Translations under genes and position numbers: made by a program | Shown: one piece after another, positions 43,800 through 53,124 of the stretch | How the letters are laid out: each line of letters opens with the position of its first letter | Numbering within the stretch: position 1 is the first letter of the stretch | The notes under the pieces: generated by a model | Told to the model about the DNA's origin: nothing | The model's input: only the letters and a program-made list of their open reading frames with translations | Databases searched by the model: none | NCBI RefSeq assembly: GCF_014204715.1 | Contig: NZ_JACHLY010000001.1 | Location: forward strand, 3,928,501-3,992,500 | Source of the DNA: Streptomonospora salina | GTDB lineage: Bacteria; Actinomycetota; Actinomycetes; Streptosporangiales; Streptosporangiaceae | DNA length: 64,000 nucleotides | Direction of reading: 5' to 3'

Positions 43800-44495
43800 C
43801 TACACCGGTGCGCCGGAGGTCGCGCCGGCGGCGCCGCGCCGCCGAAGCGTCGCGGCCACCGCCCAGGCGGCCACCGCCACCGCCGCCGCGACCAGCAGCA
43901 CGTTCGGGAGGCCGTTGGCGACGCTCACCCACGGGGTGTCCGCGCGCCGCCACAGATCCACCGCGGCCGCAGCCGCCAAGACCAGCAGCAGGAGCGGCCG
44001 CCGCCGGGCGTGGTAGCCGGCGAGGGCCCCGAGGACGGCGCCGACCACGGCCATCGGAAGCATCGGCGACAACGCCATCCCCAGTGCACTCTCCAGTGCG
44101 TCGGGCTCGGGAACAGCCGGGGGCGGGGGGTGGCCGAGAGACTCCCAGGCCTCCCGCCGGCGGGCGTCGGACACCTGCGCGAGGTAGGCCCCGGCGGTGT
44201 AGACGGCGAGCGCCGCCAGCGCGAACACGCCGCCGATGGCAGCGGCCCGCCCCGCCGACCGTGCGGCCCGGTAGGCCAGCAGGACCGGAACCGCGCACCA
44301 TCCGAGGAACGTGTCGACGAGCGTGATCAGCGCGAAGTAGAGCAGGGTGGGCACCGTGTGGTCCTGTGTCCCGGCCTCGCGTGCCGTGAACGGGACCCGG
44401 TCGGCGCCCACCGAGGCCAGACCGACCGCGACCGCGCCGACCAGCAGGACCAGCACGACGACCAGCGCACGACGGTTCCCCACACATGCCTCCAC
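43800..44495 (-). CDS. Hypothetical multi-pass membrane protein
   Basis: 231 aa, no family recognised. About six hydrophobic segments: RALVVVLVLLVGAVAVGLAS, then TLLYFALITLVDTFLGWCAV, GRAAAIGGVFALAALAVYTA, MLPMAVVGAVLGALAGYHA, LLLLVLAAAAAVDL and VLLVAAAVAVAAWAVAATL. A soluble loop with HPPPPAVPEPDALE lies between segments 3 and 4. ATG 44495. The composition is typical of small actinomycete integral proteins. Confidence 0.75.
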   Translation of the reverse strand: MEACVGNRRALVVVLVLLVGAVAVGLASVGADRVPFTAREAGTQDHTVPTLLYFALITLVDTFLGWCAVPVLLAYRAARSAGRAAAIGGVFALAALAVYTAGAYLAQVSDARRREAWESLGHPPPPAVPEPDALESALGMALSPMLPMAVVGAVLGALAGYHARRRPLLLLVLAAAAAVDLWRRADTPWVSVANGLPNVLLVAAAVAVAAWAVAATLRRRGAAGATSGAPV

Positions 44496-44569
44496 GATGC
44501 TCGAACCGGACGGGTCGGGCGCTCACTGTGCCACATCCCGGGCGTGCGGCACGAAGCATGTTCCGGCCC

Positions 44570-44843
44570 GTCCCCATCGCGCCGGTCAGTCCACCTGCAT
44601 GTCGATGACCCTCCAGTGCCGCTCTCATCCCGGTGGGGACGACGCTGCAGCCGGCCTCGGCGTCTCCGTCCTCCAGCGCGGCGACATAGGTCTTCGAGGT
44701 CTCGGCCGCGGCGGCCTCGGCTTCGGGGCCCGTGCTCGGCTGCACCGTCGGCGGGGACTGCCGCTCCTCCGCGGCCCGGGTCTCGGCCGGTTCGCCCGCG
44801 GAACAGCCCGCTCCAGCCGAGAGCAGCAGGGTCAGGGGATCAG
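44570..44843 (-). pseudogene. Lipoprotein gene remnant
   Basis: A minus-strand frame reads LTLLLSAGAGCSAGEPAETR, then EAAAAETSKTYVAALEDGDA and CSVVPTGMRAALEG, the start of an exported lipoprotein with lipobox SAGAGC. No start codon precedes the signal and the frame drifts into the neighbouring membrane-protein gene, so both ends are lost. Confidence 0.45.
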
Positions 44844-44971
44844 GGCGCGGTGGATCGGTCGCACGTGGGGACTGCCTCCGCTCCGGCGCGCACTACACCC
44901 AGTTCTCGGTGCGCGGCCCAGAACTCCGCGCCGGGGTTGCCGGCCGGCCGCTGCGGGCACGGCCGTGGCGA

Positions 44972-46942
44972 TCAGCCGCGGCCCCGGGCGCCGTTCTGCG
45001 CTTCCGGGAGGAACACCCGCATCGCCGAGCTTCCCCGACGCGCCCACCGGTAGTAGGGAACGAGGGGAACATCGCGCCACGCGGGCTCGGAGTCCTCGGA
45101 GCCCCCGCGCAGCTGCGGCGCCGACGACCGGTACGGGGGGTAGCCGGCGGCATCCGGCGGGGGAGGCGCCGGCCGCACGGCCGCCATCCGCACGACCGCG
45201 CCGTCCCCCTCGGCTCGGGGAGGGCGCGCGGTGTCGAGGCGGACGTCCTCCAGCGCCCAGGCTTCCGGAAGGTCGAGGGACTCCGCGCACAGCACGAGCG
45301 GCCCGCGCTCGACGGCGACGCAGCCGCGCACCGCGTCGATGCGGGGATCGGGTCGGCTCAACCGCGGTTCGACCGGCAGGTGCAGGTCGAGGACGGACCC
45401 GGGAGTCAGCGTGCTGCGCGCCGGCGCCCAGCCGGGTGCGACGCCGCGCGCGCCCGCGCCATCGGTCAGTGTGGCGCCGTGCGCCCAGTGCGGAACCCGC
45501 AGCCGCAGGTGCACTTCCCGGTCGGGCGCATCGACGACCTCGATGCGTACGGCCCCGTCGTCGGGATAGGCGGTCGTGATGCGCAGGACCAGGTCGCCGC
45601 CGTCCAGGGCCAGGCGCAGCTCGCCGGCCGCGTACTGCAGCAGCGTCACGGTGTCGCCCTCGACCGAGGCCGCGTAGCACTGCCAGGTGGCGAGCGTGCG
45701 TGCCAGGTTCGTGGGACAGCATGAGACGTCGAACCAGGGTGCACGCACGCCTCCCTCGGCGCGCGGGTTCACCCGGTCCGGCCCTGCGTCGGCCGCGGCG
45801 GTGCGCTGGTGCAGCGGGTTGGCGTAGAAGAAGGCGCGCCCGTCGGGGGCCGGCGAAGCGGCGACCACGTTGTAGAGCGTGCGCTCCATCAGGTCGGCAT
45901 AGCGCACGTCGCCCGTGGCGAGGTAGAGCCGCCACGAGACCATGACGGAGGCGATTCCCGCGCACGTCTCGCAGTAGGCGCGATCGGGCGGCAGCTCCCA
46001 GTCCTCGCCGAAGCCTTCGTCCTGGTGCCGCGACCCCATGCCCCCGGTCAGGTACGTGCGCCGCTCGACCGTGCGCCGCCACTGCCGCTCGACGGCGTCC
46101 AGCAGCCCGGTATCGCCCGTGTCCGCGGCCACGTCGGCGGTCCCGGCCGCCAGGTACAGCGCCCGCACCGCATGGCCGCGCCACACCTCGGCCTCGCGGA
46201 CCGGCACGTCGTCCTGGAAGTAGGCGGCGTCCAGCAGCGCGATGGGCCGCAACGTGCCGTGCCCGCGCCGTTCGACGAACAGGCGCGCCTGCTCGGTGTA
46301 GCGCGGTTCGTCCAGCACGCGCCCCAGTTCGGCCAGGCCGAGCTCGATCTCCGGGTGGCCGCACAGGCCCGCTCGGCCGGCGGGGCCGAACTCGCGGCAC
46401 ACGTGATCGGCGGCCCGGCGGGCCACCTCGACGAGCTTGTCCGGGCCGACGGTCCGCGCGCGGGCGACGGCGGCCTGCAGCAGGTGGCCGGTGCAGTACA
46501 GCTCGTGCCCGGATTCGAGGTCGGTGTAGCGGGAGCGCTGGCCGGCGTGGCCGAAGCAGGTGTTGAGGTAGCCGTCGCCGTCCTGGGCCGCGGCGATCCG
46601 GTCGACGAGCGATTCGAGCACCGTGTTCACCCAGTCCTCGCCCAAGCGACCGTATTCCCAGGCCAGGGCCTCCGCCAGCTTGTAGATCTCCGAGTCGGAG
46701 AAGGGCCACCCCGGTCGGGGGCCGTCGGTCGCGCCCTGCGATACCCGGTCGAAGTTCGCGATCCAGCCCAGCCGGTCCACCCAGTCGAGGCAGTGGCGCA
46801 GGGTGTTGCGCGCATTCGACCGCTGCATCCGTTCCCAGAAGCCGCCGGCAGGGCGGAATTCGTCGAGTCCGATTCCCCGGCGCGGACCGGTGGCCGGGGC
46901 GACCGCGACGGCGCGGGTGCGGGTGCGGGTGTCGTTTTCCAC
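44972..46942 (-). CDS. Glycoside hydrolase family 127 (beta-L-arabinofuranosidase-like)
   Basis: 656 aa (alpha/alpha)6 barrel enzyme. Family landmarks: GGFWERMQRSNARNTLRHCL, DGYLNTCFGHAGQRSRYTDL, ESGHELYCTGHLLQAAVA, TYLTGGMGSRHQDEGFGED, the zinc-ligand Glu/Cys segment DRAYCETCAGIASV and the nucleophile region DVSCCPTNLARTLATW. No signal peptide, so cytoplasmic: it would trim imported beta-L-arabinofuranosyl oligosaccharides. Last gene of the LacI-controlled operon, 8 nt after the MalG-type permease. Confidence 0.92.
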   Translation of the reverse strand: MENDTRTRTRAVAVAPATGPRRGIGLDEFRPAGGFWERMQRSNARNTLRHCLDWVDRLGWIANFDRVSQGATDGPRPGWPFSDSEIYKLAEALAWEYGRLGEDWVNTVLESLVDRIAAAQDGDGYLNTCFGHAGQRSRYTDLESGHELYCTGHLLQAAVARARTVGPDKLVEVARRAADHVCREFGPAGRAGLCGHPEIELGLAELGRVLDEPRYTEQARLFVERRGHGTLRPIALLDAAYFQDDVPVREAEVWRGHAVRALYLAAGTADVAADTGDTGLLDAVERQWRRTVERRTYLTGGMGSRHQDEGFGEDWELPPDRAYCETCAGIASVMVSWRLYLATGDVRYADLMERTLYNVVAASPAPDGRAFFYANPLHQRTAAADAGPDRVNPRAEGGVRAPWFDVSCCPTNLARTLATWQCYAASVEGDTVTLLQYAAGELRLALDGGDLVLRITTAYPDDGAVRIEVVDAPDREVHLRLRVPHWAHGATLTDGAGARGVAPGWAPARSTLTPGSVLDLHLPVEPRLSRPDPRIDAVRGCVAVERGPLVLCAESLDLPEAWALEDVRLDTARPPRAEGDGAVVRMAAVRPAPPPPDAAGYPPYRSSAPQLRGGSEDSEPAWRDVPLVPYYRWARRGSSAMRVFLPEAQNGARGRG

Positions 46943-46950
46943 GTGTCAGT

Positions 46951-47766
46951 TCAGTCCTTCACAGCGCCGGCGGTCACGCCGGCGGCCACGTAGCGTTGCG
47001 CGACGACCAGCAGGATCGCCGCAGGAACAGACGCCACCACGGCGGTGGCCATGATGGCGTTCCACTGGGTGGTGTTGTTGCCGATGTACTGGTAGATGCC
47101 GAGGGTGATCGGGATGAATGCACCCGAGCGGTTGAGGGTGGAGGCGAAGATGAAGTCCGACCACGCCCACAGGAAGGCGAACAGCGACACCGTCACGGTG
47201 GAGTTCCTGCTCACCGGAAGCACGATCGAGGAGAAGATGCGCCAGACACCGGCGCCGTCGATGCGTGCGGCCTGGACGAGTTCGCGCGGGATGCCCGCCA
47301 TGAACGTCGAGTACAGCAGCACCCCGAACGGGACCGCGATCGTCGAATCGGCCACGATCAGCCCCCAGACCGTGTTGAGCAGGCCCAGGCGCACATAGAC
47401 CGCGTAGAAACCCATCGCCATGACCACCGCCGGGATCATCTGGGCGACCAGCAGCAGGAAGCTGAGCGTGCGTCCGCCCCGCAGATGCAGGACCGCCAGC
47501 GCGTAGCCGGCCGGAGCGGCGATCGCCACGGTGAGGGCCACACAGCCGAATCCGATGACCAGGCTCGTGCCCAGCGCCGGAAGCTGCTGCGACAGGGCGG
47601 CGGTGTAGCCGTCGAAGGTCGGGGCGCTCGGGAACCAGCGCGGGCTGTCGCGGCGCAGGTCCTGCGTCTGCGTCAGCGACACGTTCACCATCCAGTAGAC
47701 GGGGAACAGCATGAACGCGGTGAGCACCGCGCCGAGCGCCGTCTTCCACCACGGGCGGGCCGTCAT
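46951..47766 (-). CDS. Carbohydrate ABC transporter permease (MalG type)
   Basis: 271 aa, six predicted membrane segments. FPVYWMVNVSLTQTQDLRRD is the family N-terminus and the EAA loop is LVQAARIDGAGVWRIFSSIV. ATG 47766 overlaps the partner permease stop by 4 nt. No ATPase gene is in the locus, so a shared MsmK-type ATPase elsewhere is expected. Confidence 0.95.
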   Translation of the reverse strand: MTARPWWKTALGAVLTAFMLFPVYWMVNVSLTQTQDLRRDSPRWFPSAPTFDGYTAALSQQLPALGTSLVIGFGCVALTVAIAAPAGYALAVLHLRGGRTLSFLLLVAQMIPAVVMAMGFYAVYVRLGLLNTVWGLIVADSTIAVPFGVLLYSTFMAGIPRELVQAARIDGAGVWRIFSSIVLPVSRNSTVTVSLFAFLWAWSDFIFASTLNRSGAFIPITLGIYQYIGNNTTQWNAIMATAVVASVPAAILLVVAQRYVAAGVTAGAVKD

Positions 47767-48746
47767 GATCCCTCCCCCGAACGCTGCATCCGCAGGTGGA
47801 CGAATCCGAACACCAGCGCGATGACGATGAGCAGATTGCCGATCGCGGCGGCCGGCGAGAACTCGGGCTGGCCTGTGCCGAAGGCCTCCCGGTAGGACCA
47901 CACCGCGAGGATGAGCGACGCGTCGCCGGGTCCGCCGGTGGTCATGATCCACACGACGTCGACCACTTTGAGGGTGTAGATGAAGCCGAGCAGCAGGGTG
48001 ATGGCGGTGACCGGGCGCAGCAGGGGGACGGTGATGCGCCGGAACCGCTGCCAGGCCGTGGCCCCGTCCAGGGAGGCCGCCTCGTAGAGGCCGGCGGGGA
48101 TCTGCTGCAGGCCCGAGTACAGGATCACCAGGTTGAACGGGATTCCCAGCCAGACGTTGGCGATGATCACCGAGATCAGGGCGGTTTCCGGCGAGGTCAG
48201 CCAGTCGATCTGCGGCCCGCCGAACGCCTGGACGACCGAGTTCACGATCCCGTACTCGCTGTTGAGCATCCACGCCCACGTCGAGGACGAGACGATCAGC
48301 GGCAGCAACCAGGGCACGAGGAACAGCGCGCGCAGCACGCTCGACAACCGGAAGTTCGCCTGGAAGAACACGGCTAGCGCCAGGCCGATCGCGTACTGGA
48401 ACGCGATCGAGACGAGCGTGAACACGGCGGTGTTGACCAGGGCGACGCCGAACGTGCCGGAGGTGAACACCTCGGCGTAGTTCGCGAACCCGGCGAATTC
48501 CGGATCGCCCTGCACGAAGGCCCGCACGGTGTAGTCGTGCAGGCTCAGTTCGACGTTGCGCAACAGCGGGTAGGCGTAGAACGCCGTCAGATAGACCAGC
48601 AGGGGAGCGGCGAAACCGATCGCGCTCCACTGCTGCGAGGTGCCCGGGAGCCGGCGGCGTTCGCGCCGTGCCGGTGCGGCGGGCGCTCGGCCCGCCGCAC
48701 CGCCGCCGGACACGCGTCCCGTCGTTTCGACCGGGGTGGTGGCCAT
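47763..48746 (-). CDS. Carbohydrate ABC transporter permease (MalF type)
   Basis: 327 aa. After a basic Ala/Pro/Arg leader, LLVYLTAFYAYPLLRNVELS starts the membrane domain; the EAA loop is LYEAASLDGATAWQRFRRIT. ATG 48746 has an AGGAG site 10 nt upstream; ATG 48767, in ATGA overlap with the binding-protein stop, is the alternative and adds seven residues. Confidence 0.93.
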   Translation of the reverse strand: MATTPVETTGRVSGGGAAGRAPAAPARRERRRLPGTSQQWSAIGFAAPLLVYLTAFYAYPLLRNVELSLHDYTVRAFVQGDPEFAGFANYAEVFTSGTFGVALVNTAVFTLVSIAFQYAIGLALAVFFQANFRLSSVLRALFLVPWLLPLIVSSSTWAWMLNSEYGIVNSVVQAFGGPQIDWLTSPETALISVIIANVWLGIPFNLVILYSGLQQIPAGLYEAASLDGATAWQRFRRITVPLLRPVTAITLLLGFIYTLKVVDVVWIMTTGGPGDASLILAVWSYREAFGTGQPEFSPAAAIGNLLIVIALVFGFVHLRMQRSGEGS

Positions 48747-48763
48747 GAGCGGGAGACTCCTCG

Positions 48764-50029
48764 TCATCGTCCGGTCGCGGCTTCGGCGTCGGCCTGTGCC
48801 TTCTTCAGCGCCTCGGCGGGCGTGGCCGATCCCGACAGCGCGTTCTGCACCGCGGTCCACATCGGCTCGGAGATCTTCGGGTAGTCGGTGCCGAGGTTGT
48901 CGCTGGTGCGCCCCTTGGCGTCGCGCACCGCCTGGACCCACGGGTCCAGCTCGGGCTGCTTCTGCAGCAGCTCCTCCTGGCCCGCCGCTGTCGGGGGGAC
49001 GTAGTAGGCGAAGGTCGTAGCGGTCTCGACGAAGCCGGCGGGCGTGGTCATGCACTCCACGATCTGGCGGGTGACGTCGTAGCGGTCGGTCTCGGACTGC
49101 AGGGGGGTGACGATGAACTCGCCGCCGGTCGGTGCGGGCGCCGTTCCTCCGCCTTGGGCCGGGATCTGGATGACGCCGGTGTCGAAGTCGGCCTCGGCGG
49201 CGTTGTCGACCTGCCAGGTGCCGTTGACGGCGAAGCCGAACTCGCCGGTCGAGAACTCCTCCCAGGTGGTGTTCTGCGAGTTGTTGATGACCGATTCGGG
49301 GGCGTAGCCCTGCGCGAGCCAGTCGTCCCACAGTTCGAGCGCCTCGACGGCTTCGGGCGAGTCGAGGTCGCGCAGGTCGGCTCCGGAGCCCCAGAACCAC
49401 GGCAGGAACTGGAAGGAGCCTTCCTCGGTGCCGGTGGCCGCGAAGGTGATGCCCTTGTCGCCGTTCTCGGTGACCCGGGCGAGTGCGTCGGTCAGCGACT
49501 GCCAGTCGGTGACCGACTCCGGGTCGACTCCGGCGGCGTCGAGGATCTCGGCGTTGTAGTAGATCGCCAGGGTGTTGGCGCCGATCGGGATGCCGTAGGT
49601 CTCGTCGTCCACGACGCCGGCGGCCAGGAGGTTCTCGTCGACCTCGCCGACCTCCAGGCCGATTTCGCCGACGCTGGCGAGCATGCCGGTGTCGGCCAGG
49701 GTGGGCACCGCCGGATTGTCCAGCAGGATGACGTCGGGGCTGTTGCCCTCCTGCGCGGCCAGCAGCGCCCGGTTGGTCAGGTCGGTGGTGTCGGAGGCGG
49801 TGCGTTCGATCTGCACGCCGGCCTGCTCGCCGCAGTCGTTCACACGCTCGGCCCAGTCGGAACCCTCGGTGTGCTGCGGATAGGGGTCCCACCAGGTGTA
49901 GGTGTCGGTGTCCTGGCCGGCGGCGCCGCCGTCGCCGGACGACGAGCACGCGGTCGCCAGGACGAGTGTTGCGGCGGCCAGGCCCGCCGACGCGCAGCGG
50001 GCGGCGGACGTGCGTCTGGTGTCGTGCAT
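48764..50029 (-). CDS. Carbohydrate ABC transporter substrate-binding lipoprotein
   Basis: 421 aa, SBP family 1. Lipobox ATAC follows an Ala/Leu signal. YTWWDPYPQHTEGSDWAERV, then VILLDNPAVPTLADTGML, LAIYYNAEILDAAGVDPESV and PTGGEFIVTPLQ are typical of oligosaccharide binders. The N-terminal Trp pair suggests aromatic sugar stacking. It starts 45 nt after the LacI stop and is cotranscribed with the permeases and GH127. Confidence 0.95.
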   Translation of the reverse strand: MHDTRRTSAARCASAGLAAATLVLATACSSSGDGGAAGQDTDTYTWWDPYPQHTEGSDWAERVNDCGEQAGVQIERTASDTTDLTNRALLAAQEGNSPDVILLDNPAVPTLADTGMLASVGEIGLEVGEVDENLLAAGVVDDETYGIPIGANTLAIYYNAEILDAAGVDPESVTDWQSLTDALARVTENGDKGITFAATGTEEGSFQFLPWFWGSGADLRDLDSPEAVEALELWDDWLAQGYAPESVINNSQNTTWEEFSTGEFGFAVNGTWQVDNAAEADFDTGVIQIPAQGGGTAPAPTGGEFIVTPLQSETDRYDVTRQIVECMTTPAGFVETATTFAYYVPPTAAGQEELLQKQPELDPWVQAVRDAKGRTSDNLGTDYPKISEPMWTAVQNALSGSATPAEALKKAQADAEAATGR

Positions 50030-50074
50030 GGGGGGTTCCTTTCTGAACAGTCCCGGCCGCGGCCGGAGGCGCGG

Positions 50075-51100
50075 TCAATCCGCGGGCGGCGGGGCGGCGG
50101 TGCTGCCCCGGTCCACCAGATCCGGCGACACGAACCGCACCACGTAGGGCGCGTCGGCCGGGACCTCCTTCTCGACCCGCCGGACGAGCTGGCGTACCGC
50201 CATGCGCCCGAGCCGGTCGGGGGCGCTCTCGATCGAAGAGAACGGCAGGGAGAACGTCCGGGCGAACTCGTCGGAGTAGCGCCCGATGACGGACAGGTCC
50301 TCGGGTGCCGACAGGTTCCGTTCGTGCAGGACGGTCGGCAGGGCCGCGGCTGCGGCTTCGTTGTTGAGCAGCAGCCCGGTGGCGTCGGGGTAGGCGTCGA
50401 GGAGGGCGTGCAGCTCGCGCCCGATCTCGGGCTGGGCGGAGGAGCCGTAGACCGCGTGCAGGGTGATGCCGCGGGCGGCGGCGGTCTCGAGGGCGGCGTT
50501 CTGCAGGCGCCAGACGTAGGCGCCGCCGCGCTCGATCACGTGCTCGGGTTGCGAGACGAGGAGCAGTTCGCGGTGTCCGCGTGTGTGCAGGTGCGCGATC
50601 ATGCTGCGGCCCGACTCCTCGAAGTCGAGGTCGAACACGTCGACGCCGGTGCAGTCGCCCGGCAGGCCCACCAGCGCTCCGTGCTGCGGCGCCGCCCGCA
50701 GCACGGGCAGGCGGTCGTCGTGCTCGGCGACGTTGAGCAGGACGACGCCGTCGACCATGCGCGAGTCGGTGATGCGCTTGAGCGCCGCGGGCCCGTCCGG
50801 GTCGGAGCTGAGCAGGATGTCGTATCCGGCGTCGCGGGCCGTGTTCGTCACGCCCTGGATGTACTGCAGCATGGCCGGCGCGAATTCGTCCGGCAGGAAC
50901 TGCGCGAGCAGGCCGATCACGCGGGTCTGGGAGGTGGCCAGGGCGCGGGCGCCGGCGTTGGGCGCGTAGCCCAGGTCGCGCGCCGCCTGCCGGACCCGTT
51001 CGCGCACCTCGTCGGAGACGGCGCGCCTGCCGCTGAGGGCGTACGAGGCGGTCGAACGCGCGACCCCGGCGGCGCGGGCGACGTCCCCGATCGTGACCAT
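50075..51100 (-). CDS. LacI-family transcriptional regulator
   Basis: 341 aa. HTH: MVTIGDVARAAGVARSTASY, then ALSGRRAVSDEVRERV and hinge GYAPNAGARALATSQT. The sugar-binding domain includes IGLLAQFLPDEFAPAMLQYI, then DGVVLLNVAEHDDR and ATGLLLNNEAAAAALP. ATG 51100 is chosen; the longer open frame upstream would span the operator. First gene of the sugar operon, with a perfect palindrome 23 bases upstream, so autoregulated and probably also controlling the divergent secreted glycosidase. Confidence 0.94.
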   Translation of the reverse strand: MVTIGDVARAAGVARSTASYALSGRRAVSDEVRERVRQAARDLGYAPNAGARALATSQTRVIGLLAQFLPDEFAPAMLQYIQGVTNTARDAGYDILLSSDPDGPAALKRITDSRMVDGVVLLNVAEHDDRLPVLRAAPQHGALVGLPGDCTGVDVFDLDFEESGRSMIAHLHTRGHRELLLVSQPEHVIERGGAYVWRLQNAALETAAARGITLHAVYGSSAQPEIGRELHALLDAYPDATGLLLNNEAAAAALPTVLHERNLSAPEDLSVIGRYSDEFARTFSLPFSSIESAPDRLGRMAVRQLVRRVEKEVPADAPYVVRFVSPDLVDRGSTAAPPPAD

Positions 51101-51122
51101 GATCCACTCCCTTGCTCCGCTG

Positions 51123-51134
51123 CGAACCGGTTCG
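51123..51134. promoter_or_regulatory. LacI operator 1
   Basis: Perfect 12-bp palindrome CGAACCGGTTCG just upstream of the lacI-type gene. An imperfect relative (CGAACACGGTTCG) lies at 51221-51233. Confidence 0.75.
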
Positions 51135-51262
51135 AACCATAGCGGGGTGTTTCTTCGACGTAAACCCCGTCTGAATCCGTTTCCCCAGATCAAAACTTTG
51201 TTGTATTCGGGGGCTTGTGGCGAACACGGTTCGAAATTAGCGTCCGCGGTCGATAGTGACGT

Positions 51263-51274
51263 CGAACCGGTTCG
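51263..51274. promoter_or_regulatory. LacI operator 2
   Basis: Second copy of CGAACCGGTTCG, 70 bases before the divergent glycosidase start and 140 bases from operator 1, so one regulator can control both directions. Confidence 0.75.
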
Positions 51275-51343
51275 TCACGCACTACGAGGCCGCATACGGG
51301 GAGTCATGTCCATGCGACACCACGTCCGAGAAGGAGCCACACC

Positions 51344-53059
51344 ATGCTTCGCTCCGTCCAACGAGCGTTGACGCGCCTGTGCGTCCTCGCGCTCGCCGCG
51401 GGCACCGCCGGCGTCGGCGCGGCCGCACCGGCCGCCGCCGCGGGCCTCACCCTCACGGTCGACGTCGGCCAGACCGTGCGCCCGGCGACCCAGGTCGCCT
51501 CGGGCGGCCTCTACGGCGTCGACTCCGACACCCGCCCGAGCACCGACATGCTGCTGCCGCTGAACCCCACGAGCTTCACCCAGCCCGCGCCCGGCACGGC
51601 CCACCTGCCCAACGGCGCGACCGAACCGTGCTGCGACGCCCTCGACGTCGGCCACAACATCACGCGGGCCGGCGCCCAGCAGTTCATCCGCATGCCCGAC
51701 ATCTATCCCGACTTCCCTTACCAGTGGCAGGGCTGGAGCGACTGGGAGCAGAAGGTCACCACGATGGTCCAGGACCGCCTGGCCGCGACCGAAACCACCA
51801 ACATCCGCGGCTGGGAGCTGTGGAACGAACCCGGATGGACCTGGGACACCGAGGCGGCCGGCTCCTTCCACGACGGATGGACCCGCACCTACGACCTCGT
51901 GCGGTCCCTCGACGAGGTCACCCCCATCGTCGGTCCGAGCTGGTCCTACTACGAGCACGACCGCATGCTCGACTTCATGCGCCACGCCCGCGACACCGGC
52001 ACACTGCCCGACGTGATCGTATGGCACGAACTCGGCGACGCTGACTGGGACTCCTTCGGCGACCACGTCGCCGACTACCGCGCGATCGAGCGGCAGTTGG
52101 GCATCGACCCGCGCCCGATCGCGATCAACGAGTACAACAGCGAGAACGAGATGGACATCCCCAGCGTCGCCGTCCACTGGATCAGCGTGCTGGAGCGCCA
52201 CGGCGCGCGCGAGGCGCACCGCGCGTTCTGGAACGAGGCCGGCACGTTCGACGGGCTGTTCACCCTGGAGGGCCGGCCGACCGCCTCCTACTGGGCCTAC
52301 CGCTGGTACGGGGAGATGACCGGCAACATCGTCGAGACGACGCCCCAGAGCTGGATCGACGGCGTCGCCTCCTACGATTCGAGCAGGCAGATCGTCACCA
52401 CGGTGTTCGGCGGCGACTGGGGCGACAACACCGTCCGGGTCGAGGGGCTCGGCGCGCTGGGCCCGCGGGTCGACGTGCAGGTCCGCTACACCCCGGGCTC
52501 GGGCCGGCACACCCACGTGCCCGAGCCCAGCGTCGTGACCGACTCGACGATGCAGGTCGACAACGGTTCGATCAGCGTCCCCGTCGAGGACATGAACGCC
52601 GAGGGCGCCTACCAGCTCCTGGTCACCCCCGAGGGGGGACCGGCGACGTCCTGGCAGCGGGTCTACGAGGCCGAGAACGCGACCGTCGTCAACGCCGAGA
52701 CCCTGTCCTCGGGCGAGGCCTCGAACGGGTACTACGTCGGCCGGATCGACGGTGACGCCGACATGCGGTCGGACTCCTTCGTCGACTTCACCGTCAACGT
52801 CCCCGAGAGCCGCGACTACACGATGTCCATCGCCTACGCCAACGGCACGGGGGAGACCGCGACCCACGGCCTGGCCTACAACGGCGGTGCGTGGTCCGCG
52901 GTCTCCTACGAGCCGACCGCGGGCTGGGGCCGCTTCTCCACCACGGACGTGACCGTCTCGCTGGAGGCCGGGTACAACGTCATCCGGCTGGCGAAGGGCT
53001 CACCGAACTTCGACGGCGGCACCGGCTACGCCGAACTGGACCGCATCACGCTGTCGTAA
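51344..53059 (+). CDS. Secreted clan GH-A glycosidase with C-terminal CBM
   Basis: 571 aa. Signal peptide to about residue 33 (LAAGTAGVGAAAPAAAAG). The catalytic barrel resembles GH39/GH51-type enzymes: acid/base Glu in RGWELWNEPGWTWDT and nucleophile Glu in PIAINEYNSENEMDIP, with IVWHELGDADWDSFGDH between. After a linker the last ~130 residues are a CBM35/CBM6-like beta-sandwich (VYEAENATVVNAETLSSGEA, then NVIRLAKGSPNFDGGTGYAE). ATG 51344. Exported enzyme that probably releases arabinosides or similar oligosaccharides for the adjacent importer; the exact linkage is not predictable. Confidence 0.85.
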   Translation: MLRSVQRALTRLCVLALAAGTAGVGAAAPAAAAGLTLTVDVGQTVRPATQVASGGLYGVDSDTRPSTDMLLPLNPTSFTQPAPGTAHLPNGATEPCCDALDVGHNITRAGAQQFIRMPDIYPDFPYQWQGWSDWEQKVTTMVQDRLAATETTNIRGWELWNEPGWTWDTEAAGSFHDGWTRTYDLVRSLDEVTPIVGPSWSYYEHDRMLDFMRHARDTGTLPDVIVWHELGDADWDSFGDHVADYRAIERQLGIDPRPIAINEYNSENEMDIPSVAVHWISVLERHGAREAHRAFWNEAGTFDGLFTLEGRPTASYWAYRWYGEMTGNIVETTPQSWIDGVASYDSSRQIVTTVFGGDWGDNTVRVEGLGALGPRVDVQVRYTPGSGRHTHVPEPSVVTDSTMQVDNGSISVPVEDMNAEGAYQLLVTPEGGPATSWQRVYEAENATVVNAETLSSGEASNGYYVGRIDGDADMRSDSFVDFTVNVPESRDYTMSIAYANGTGETATHGLAYNGGAWSAVSYEPTAGWGRFSTTDVTVSLEAGYNVIRLAKGSPNFDGGTGYAELDRITLS

Positions 53060-53124
53060 CCGCCTCCGCCGCCGAGGGGCCGGGCCCGTGCGGCGGATTC
53101 TCGGGATCGTTGCAACACGTGAGG

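Noticed and set aside
47763-51227. A 1,154-codon minus-strand frame
   Set aside because: Only its last ~330 codons (MalF-type permease) are real; the remainder is the shifted frame of the binding-protein and LacI genes.
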